NCBI GenBank assembly: GCA_950295325.1
Contig: OX485808.1
Location: forward strand, 20,542,527-20,606,526
Source of the DNA: Polytrichum commune
Lineage: Eukaryota; Streptophyta; Polytrichopsida; Polytrichales; Polytrichaceae
Reading direction: 5' to 3'
DNA: 64,000 nucleotides
The translations under genes and the position numbers were made by a program. The notes beneath the pieces were generated by a model that was not told the origin of the DNA, searched no databases, and saw only the letters and a list, made by a program, of their open reading frames with translations. The stretch's first letter is position 1, and the number at the start of each line of letters is the position of its first letter. This document shows positions 59,377 through 64,000 of the stretch, one piece after another.

Positions 59377-60550
59377 ATGAGGCTATATCCCCTGTAGTAA
59401 CACACAATTGGCTCAGGCATGGCCACCGTGGCACGCGGGCCCCGCAAGCGGTGTTTGGCTCATTTTACCCCCCTTCTCCCCAGGGTAACAAATACGGTCA
59501 TAACTCATTGACACCTGAGACACCACGCAACGTTTCAAACCTGATTCACCAAAACACTAATGTGTGTGGGCATGGCTGGGCATGGCCGGTTGACTACAAA
59601 TCCCATATTGAGTGCACTTCACCTTCAAGGTCTAAAATCCAATATATATGTGCACTTCCACTTAGTAAATAAGCAATTGACTGGGATTTCATTCCGAAAG
59701 TGAAACCATCAATGAAGCACGTTATTAACTTGGAGGTCAAAAACATTACAAAATCCTCGTTAACATTGAGGTTATAATTTTTGTGACTTACCATTTGAAA
59801 TTCTCTTTGTCATTCTAAAATGACATTTAAATTAGTGTGCTAATTTAATATGTATATTTTATGATATTTTAGGTAATGCCATCTACTTTCACAAGTATTT
59901 ATATGCATTCAAACTAATTAAGTGTGATTGAATGTAATTAAGCCTAATAAATATTAATTAAGCCCAAATAAATCAAAATGTATGCTTAGCAAATTAAATG
60001 AGCCTAATTAATTATAGAATGTACTTGTTGAAATTAATTCCAGTGTTTAATTAATTCAAGTAAGTACATATTACAATTAATTGCGTATGAATACTTGTGA
60101 AAGTAGACGACATTACCTAAAATATCATAAAATATACATATTAAATCAGCATACTAATTTAAATGTCATTTTAGAATGACAAAGGCAATCTCAAATAGTA
60201 AGTCACAAAAATTATAACCTCAATGTTAACGAGGATTTTGTTATGTTTTTGACCTCCAAATTAATTACGTGCTTCATTAATGGTTTCACTTCCGGAATGA
60301 AATCCCAATCAATTGCTTATTTACTAATTGGAAGTGCACGTATACATTGGATTTTAGACCTTGAAGGTGAAGTGCACTCAATATGGGATTTGTAGTCAAG
60401 TAGCCATGCCCAACCATGCCCACACACATTAGTGTTCCGGTGTTGCAATGTTCCGGCGACTTGGGTTCGGGACACTGCACAGTGTCCCAAGCATCAGCGA
60501 GTTACGACCGAGCCAATTGTGTGTTACTACAAGGGATTTAGCCTTCTCCC
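59377..60550. mobile_element. Large fold-back element (about 1.17 kb palindrome)
   Basis: Left arm about 59377-59960, right arm about 60050-60550, spacer about 90 bp. Arm pairs are visible throughout, e.g. 'gtagtaacacacaattggctc' and 'gagccaattgtgtgttacta', or 'tcccatattgagtgcactt' and 'aagtgcactcaatatggga'. Arms are about 85-90 percent similar with small indels. It has no coding capacity and lies inside the LINE. A split relative occupies 1335-3125. Confidence 0.8.
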
Positions 60551-61072
60551 ATTATGAGGGGGGGGGGGGAGGGATGAAGTTAATTTTGTGGCTTTGTCAG
60601 CGGAAGTATGACAAAGTGATAGGAGACATGATGATAGCATACCGAGGATGTGAGGGATTGCGTGGAGAGAAGGGTGTTGTTGTACACAATGTATTGTTAG
60701 GAGTTGTGGTTCTTTTGTGTTGTAGTATGTAGGAAAATTTGGGGGTGGTGAATATTGGAGGGTGAGGGGTGGTATGGTAATTATATGATAAATATATGGG
60801 TGTTTGAGGATGTCCAGGGGTTTTGTGACCATTTTGCATGTGGGATAGTGATTATGGTTAGATTATTTGGATTGGTTTGAGAGGTTGTTCTTGCCTAATG
60901 AAGGATTTTAGGCATTAGGTTCATTGCAGGTAGATGGGCACATCCATGGCCATTCCATTGATATAAGAATGTGGGACCAAGTGAGCCAAAAAGGATGTCT
61001 CTCAAGTAGGGAGAGTAGTATTGGATGAATTGTAGGGAGCATGCTAGTGGAGAGGAAAGTATGTATGGGAGT

Positions 61073-61668
61073 AAGCACGGTCAAGTATACGGAAAAAATG
61101 CTCTAGTATCCAAAAATCATACATTTTTGGGTCAAACGCCTAAAAGTATTAGCAAATTATTGCTTAAATTGGAATTTTTTTTCATGGTGCCCTCTATTGT
61201 TGTGTTAGGTACTCAAATATAGAATATCAAGATGAGATCTTCAAAACTCATCACTAAAAATACTGCTTAAAAGGTAATGGCTAATTTTGATTTTGGACGT
61301 AGATTTCATGACCTTAAATATTTTATAGTTGGATTTTTTTCATATTCCTTGAATAAATTATAAAATTAAGGGCACCATTATAAAAATTTGTAGAAAAATA
61401 TTAAATATTATTTAATTATTTAAAAACATTGTAGACAAATACATGTTCAATAAATCTACTTGCACACTACTTGCACTGTCTTCTAAACTATGTAGACTTT
61501 TATTGAAAAAATTTATCAACATAAATTGCTTGGCTTTGTAGATCAATGTATTTTTTCAAATGTTTATGATTTTTTCCTTCACAAAATTCAAAGTTAGTTT
61601 ATATTTTTGAATCACTTTCAATTAACTTATGCAGGGTAATGGAGTTGTGTATTTGACCGTGCTTGCGC
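61073..61668. mobile_element. Small AT-rich inverted-repeat element inside the LINE
   Basis: The left end 'aagcacggtcaagtatac' and the right end 'gtatttgaccgtgctt' are inverted repeats of about 16 bp. The interior is very AT-rich and non-coding, unlike the G/T-rich DNA on both sides. A target duplication is not clear. Confidence 0.65.
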
Positions 61669-63700
61669 CCAAATGTGTGAGTGTAAAAGGTGTGATAGAG
61701 TGTGGGGGGGGGGGGTATGGAAGACTTTTAATATATGTTTGTATCAAAAGTACCATTTCAATGGCAAAGTCCATTGGGGGAGGGTCAAGGGATAAGGAGG
61801 GAGAGGTAGATGTGTTAGAGGAGTGAAACATTCCCATAACTAGAAGAAGCTAGGTAGAGGGATGGATGCTAAGTATGCGCCTTGATGGTCATGTATTTGA
61901 ACATGTGGGGGATGTATTTGGATGGTAGGTTTTGTGGTCATGATATCTTTGTCTTGATTGCAATCTTTCTTTTATGTTAAGAGTGAGGTTAGGTATGTTT
62001 AAGGGTTGGCATATGTATTTGCGATCTCAATGTTGTAGTTGTGAGTAGGAGTGTTATAGTTTGGCATTTAATATTTTCATTTGTGAGTGATTATGGTATT
62101 GTATTAGGAGGAGGAAGAGGAGGTGGTGGTCATATGATATATTATATGTGTGGAATAGGTCTTTTTCATGGATCCATTGTGGTGTAGTGTTAGGTGTAGA
62201 CCAATGACAAAGGAATTTGTACCTACGTTTGGATGCACCCCAACTATCTTTGCGGGAGGAAGGTCTAGAAGAGGTTTTTTGGGGAGCATGGTATATATGC
62301 TGCGCAATCTTGTTGTGGGTGTGAGGATTAATGGAGGGTTATTAATTCTATTAGAGGTGGAGGGTGGGTTGGAAGGATTGGGAGGGGAAATTGTGTTTGC
62401 TTGTAGGAGGTCTTGCTTGATAATTTGGGATTTGGTTTGGTATTTATTTTGGAACTCTTGGTATGAAAGAATTTTATATTCATATAAGTCTTGCATGTGG
62501 AGGATTGTGGTGATATTAAAAGAAGCTAGTTTGGCTAAGAACTTGGGTGTGTTAACTTTTTGGGAACATGTGAGTGTGGGGTAAAATGGACTATTGTACT
62601 AATTCAATATGTAATGGTGGGGATTGGAGGGGGAATTTGGTATCCGTGGAGCCAAAGTGGATGTTGAATTTGTGTTTGAGAACGTATAGAGTTTGAGTAG
62701 TGGGGGAGTGATGGCATGCACATTGTTTGAGGTTGGGAAGATATTTACACCACCATGTTTAGTTACTATATACTTAACTAAGCCTGGGTATATGTCACCT
62801 AGTGGTCCCAAGTCGTTTAGTGTTTGGGAGAAATGTTTTGCTAGATATTAGCATATCTTGGTAGGAGAGATTGTGTTCCTATGCTGAAGGTGTCGTGGGG
62901 AAGTTTGGTGAATATATTCGCAAAACTAATGGGGATGCGACATATTTGTTTGGTAAGTTTTATTAAGAGTTTATCTAACTTGGTGATGATGGGGATAGAG
63001 AAAAGGGCAACATAGAAAGCGTATTTGATGCTTGGACGCATTTAGTGAGGATAGATAGGTCATCTACATAGCTTGTAGTTGAAATTTTGGAATTTGATGT
63101 TGTGAATTTATAACCCATGGAGTCTTTTATTAGTCATCTTAGTAGGGGTTCTAGGAAGACTATGAAGAGGTGGGGGGATGTGGAGGTTTACTTGTGGTTG
63201 TGTTGGGATTGTAGTAGGCAGGTTGATGAAGCCTATGACTTGTTGGGTGCGTTGTAAGGAAGAGGAAAAGATGTTTATTGCCATGTATAGGAATTTAGAT
63301 TGAAGGAGGTGAAGAGAGGGCATTTGTCTTTGTGATAGTTGTTCTTGGATATGATTGTGTAGGGCATCTAGAGATTGGTCATTGATGACTGTGTTGTTGA
63401 GTATGTTTGGATGGATGTAGAGGTAGTAAGGGGTTCCGGTGTTGGTGATTCATGATGAAGACGTCAAAGGAGAGTTAGTTTGTGGGGAGGAAATCCGGTG
63501 GCTAGTATTGTATTGCATTTTGAAGGGGATAGATTGATGGATGTAATGAGCATAAACATGAGAACATGGTGGAAGATGTTGCGAGGAGAGAGGCACGACA
63601 ATGAAGATGGGGATATTTGTGTGTTGTTTTTATGCTTGGGGTCGAGGTTGGGGCATATGAGTGAGGAAGTGAGAAGATAGGAGTGTATATTCATGTTTGA
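61640..63700 (-). pseudogene. Non-LTR reverse transcriptase remnant
   Basis: In the minus-strand frame LFIVFLEPLLR (about 63130-63165) is followed after a stop by YKFTTSNSKISTTSYVDD. The catalytic box is YVDD (63059-63070) where most non-LTR enzymes have (F/Y)ADD. Downstream are SIGTQSLLPRYANI (about 62841-62890), LGPLGDIYPGLVKYI (62760-62811) and KIVGVHPNVGTNSF (about 62190-62240), blocks with the look of the long C-terminal region of plant/algal LINE proteins. At least ten stops break the frame, so it is not functional. Confidence 0.65.
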
Positions 63701-64000
63701 GGGTTGTCACATTTGGGAGAAAGTAGTATTTTTTGATAGGCTATGAAGGTGGGGGAGGGGGGGGGGTAAGTGACACATTATGTGAGTGGTGATAGGTCCA
63801 TGATTTGTTTCTATATCACCAGCAAGGGTCTACATGGATGTAGTGTCCCATATATAGAATTTTTTCCAGGTTGGATGTGGATTTTTATGGTGGCAAGAGG
63901 AAGGGAAGAGGAATGAGATGAAAATAGGGTGGTGACATATTTGAGGGGATATGGTTGGTAAATAGGGGTAATGTTGTGAGGGAAGAGATAGGGAAGGTAA

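Larger units (their letters stand above)
58950..64000 (-). mobile_element. Decayed non-LTR (LINE-type) retrotransposon, interrupted, running off the window
   Basis: Minus-strand translations from 63700 down to about 61630 show the C-terminal half of a non-LTR reverse transcriptase and its downstream region, split by many stops and frameshifts. The plus strand is strongly G/T-rich across 58950-59370, 60550-61070 and 61640-64000, the mirror of a C/A-rich element. This suggests one element interrupted by the fold-back at 59377-60550 and the small element at 61073-61668. The 5' part lies beyond the window; the 3' end near 58950 is inferred from composition only. Confidence 0.6.

Noticed and set aside
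60527-60839. Pro/Thr/His-rich minus-strand ORFs
   Set aside because: They are translations of the C/A-rich strand of the decayed LINE, without a conserved motif.

Overview
The window is nuclear DNA of a land plant. It carries five recognisable protein genes separated by long AT-rich stretches packed with decayed and nested transposons. The evidence for a plant is a separately encoded ATP-citrate lyase B subunit, a meiotic HORMA protein of the ASY1 type, a plant-style Rab geranylgeranyl transferase beta subunit, telo-box (AAACCCTAAA) promoter elements and short GT-AG introns of about 80-500 bp. The gene set and intron sizes would fit a bryophyte-grade plant, but the species cannot be fixed from the sequence.

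Layout. 1-3125: MITE remnant, then a fold-back element split by a pogo/Tigger transposon. 3440-6352: a triplicated upstream repeat, a probable 5'UTR intron and a single-exon At4g10955-like lipase-family gene (+) with a striking histidine-rich 11-residue repeat at its C-terminus. 6420-8271: an orphan exon-like ORF and two MITEs. 9693-17509: a complete 21-exon ASY1/HOP1 homologue (-), reconstructed here exon by exon (719 codons plus stop, all phases consistent). 18877-20215: a GC-rich island and a fold-back repeat. 22718-23368: an intronless MTH1/NUDT1-type Nudix hydrolase (-), with telo-boxes and a large hairpin repeat upstream. 26148-31289: a deleted pogo copy and several MITEs. 32109-36342: Rab geranylgeranyl transferase beta subunit, 9 exons (+, 325 aa). 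38896-43885: ATP-citrate lyase subunit B, 14 exons (-, 609 aa), convergent with the previous gene, with tandem repeats in its 5' leader. 45300-64000: no intact gene; MITEs, hairpins, a large fold-back element and a decayed non-LTR retrotransposon (-) that runs off the window end.

The genes are functionally unrelated (meiotic chromosome axis, nucleotide-pool sanitation, Rab prenylation, cytosolic acetyl-CoA supply, lipase-like hydrolase), as is normal for a plant chromosome arm. The accessory DNA is a mosaic of at least eight repeat families. The same families occur between genes and inside introns, and several insertions are nested, so relative ages can be read. I found no CRISPR array, tRNA or rRNA gene, and no compact multi-gene system that looks new. 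The most unusual items are the lipase C-terminal repeat, a palindromic AACTATAGTT array with 42-bp spacing, the nested pogo/fold-back pair and the hairpin repeat upstream of the MTH1-type gene.
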